Part shown: positions 4,903 to 5,668 of the stretch, one piece after another
How positions within the stretch are numbered: position 1 is the stretch's first letter
How the letters are laid out: every line of letters starts with the position of its first letter
NCBI GenBank assembly: GCA_003556525.1
Contig: PWRH01000093.1
Coordinates: 1-5,668 of the forward strand
Direction: 5' to 3'
DNA length: 5,668 nucleotides
Source: Candidatus Nealsoniibacteriota bacterium
GTDB taxonomy: Bacteria; Patescibacteriota; Minisyncoccia; Minisyncoccales; RBG-13-42-11
Made by a program: the position numbers and the translations under genes
Notes under the pieces: model-generated
The model's database searches: none
What the model was told of the DNA's origin: nothing
Seen by the model: only the letters and a program-made list of their open reading frames with translations

Positions 4903-5668
4903 TTAATAATCATCCATTCTTTTTTTAGCTTCTTTTATTTTTGCCACTTGTTCTGGCGAAGTGGTAATAAGTTGGTCTTCGGTATAAGAGGCTATTACTT
5001 TCATAGCTGCATGTTTTTGTCCGGCAAAAAATATTCCCTCTCCAACCTCGCATTCAAGTAAAAGATATTTTTCTTCATTCGTCAGGTTAAATGTTTTTTG
5101 AATTGCTTCAATAGTTGCGGAAGATTGTTTCATTAAAAATAAGAGGGAAGAGTTTGTAATAATCGGACGGCCGTATTCCGACCTCATAAAGTCACTTACG
5201 TCTTGGGTTATTGTTGTTACTCCAAGCCAATATTTTCTTGATCTTTTACACATTCCAAAAAGAAAAGATGCACCGTCTTCCGTTTTCATTATCCACCAAG
5301 CCTCATCAATAACTAAAATTCTTTTTTTAAGCTCGGAACAGACTTTATTCCAGATATATCTCATAATCATAAACATTGCCATCGGCCTGAGTTCATCTTC
5401 CATATCTCTTATTCCAAAGCAAACGAAATGATTATCGGTTGAAATATTGGTTGGCTGATTAAAAAACTGAGAAAATGTTCCCTGGGTAAATTTTCTCATT
5501 CTTCTGACCAAAGAATCGGTTCCCTCCATTCCTTCAAGCACTTGTTCCAAATCAGACATTAAGGGGGTTTTATCTTTCCAAGTCAAAGGATCTGTTTCAG
5601 GAGTAATGTCTTTTGCAGCATATGTTTCCGTTAAAGCGCGATCCATAATAGCGTCTTCTTCAGCTGAA
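4903..5668 (-). CDS. VirB4/TrbE/TraC-like type IV secretion ATPase, N-terminal part off window
   Basis: VirB4-type ATPases power conjugative and related type IV secretion machines at the inner membrane. The frame is open across the right edge, giving the last 254 residues. An internal ATG at 5646 is not the real start, because the frame continues upstream with SAEEDAI. Numbering from that internal Met, the Walker B strand ILVIDEAWW is at 110-118, the conserved TTITQDVSDF with its glutamine at 144-153, and the VirB4-typical NSSLLFLMKQS at 165-175. FTQGTFSQFFNQPTN (53-67) is also characteristic of the family. Walker A and the N-terminal domain must lie beyond the window. Downstream by 2 nt is a small membrane protein. 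Such ATPases occur widely in Patescibacteria, where they may belong to pilus or uptake systems rather than plasmid conjugation; this is inference. VirB4-like is firm; the exact subfamily is not. Confidence 0.9.
   Translation of the reverse strand, partial: SAEEDAIMDRALTETYAAKDITPETDPLTWKDKTPLMSDLEQVLEGMEGTDSLVRRMRKFTQGTFSQFFNQPTNISTDNHFVCFGIRDMEDELRPMAMFMIMRYIWNKVCSELKKRILVIDEAWWIMKTEDGASFLFGMCKRSRKYWLGVTTITQDVSDFMRSEYGRPIITNSSLLFLMKQSSATIEAIQKTFNLTNEEKYLLLECEVGEGIFFAGQKHAAMKVIASYTEDQLITTSPEQVAKIKEAKKRMDDY

Noticed and set aside
4876..5061. Plus-strand open frame opposite the end of the virB4-like gene.
   Set aside because: It is antisense to the conserved VirB4 C-terminus and shows no protein features of its own.
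5289..5297. TTATCCACC, one mismatch from a DnaA box.
   Set aside because: It falls in the Walker B region codons of the virB4-like gene, far from the origin; likely chance.
1..5668. CRISPR arrays, tRNA or rRNA genes, insertion sequences, riboswitches.
   Set aside because: No spaced repeats, cloverleaf arms, transposase motifs or conserved leader structures were seen on either strand.

Overview
The window is a replication-origin neighbourhood from a small-genome, strongly AT-rich bacterium. The extreme A/T bias, the lysine- and isoleucine-rich proteins, the short YidC and Jag forms, and a VirB4-like ATPase beside an unnamed membrane protein suggest a member of the Patescibacteria (CPR), perhaps Parcubacteria. 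That placement is inference from style; no rRNA or other phylogenetic marker is present. The standard genetic code fits: every gene reads cleanly, seven of the eight stops visible are TAA and one is TGA.

Layout. Positions 1-872 (minus) hold the N-terminal 290 residues of dnaN, cut by the window edge. Positions 873-1052 are a non-coding, extremely AT-rich gap with dyad symmetries and two DnaA-box-like sites. Positions 1053-2402 (minus) are a complete dnaA. Positions 2403-2592 are a divergent intergenic region with a strong promoter for dnaA, a promoter for rpmH, and between them three 11-bp direct repeats resembling DnaA boxes. Positions 2593-4485 (plus) are a tight operon, rpmH-rnpA-yidD-yidC-jag. 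It meets two minus-strand genes end to end: a small unrecognised membrane protein (4490-4900) and, upstream of it, the C-terminal part of a VirB4-like ATPase (4903-5668, cut by the right edge).

How it works together. The order jag/yidC/rnpA/rpmH, then dnaA-dnaN divergently, is the classic bacterial oriC context, as in Bacillus. Both gaps flanking dnaA carry the same 9-mer AATTGTGGA within DnaA-box-like sequence, so a bipartite origin is plausible, with the dnaA-dnaN gap as the likely unwinding element. The plus-strand operon supplies ribosomal protein L34, the RNase P protein and the membrane insertion set YidD/YidC/Jag. The minus-strand pair at the right appears to be a separate unit linked to a type IV secretion- or pilus-like machine.

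No convincing new system was found. The most interesting signals are the 11-bp phased repeat array, the very short predicted dnaA leader, the lack of usable Shine-Dalgarno sequences at every start, and the unknown membrane protein next to virB4.
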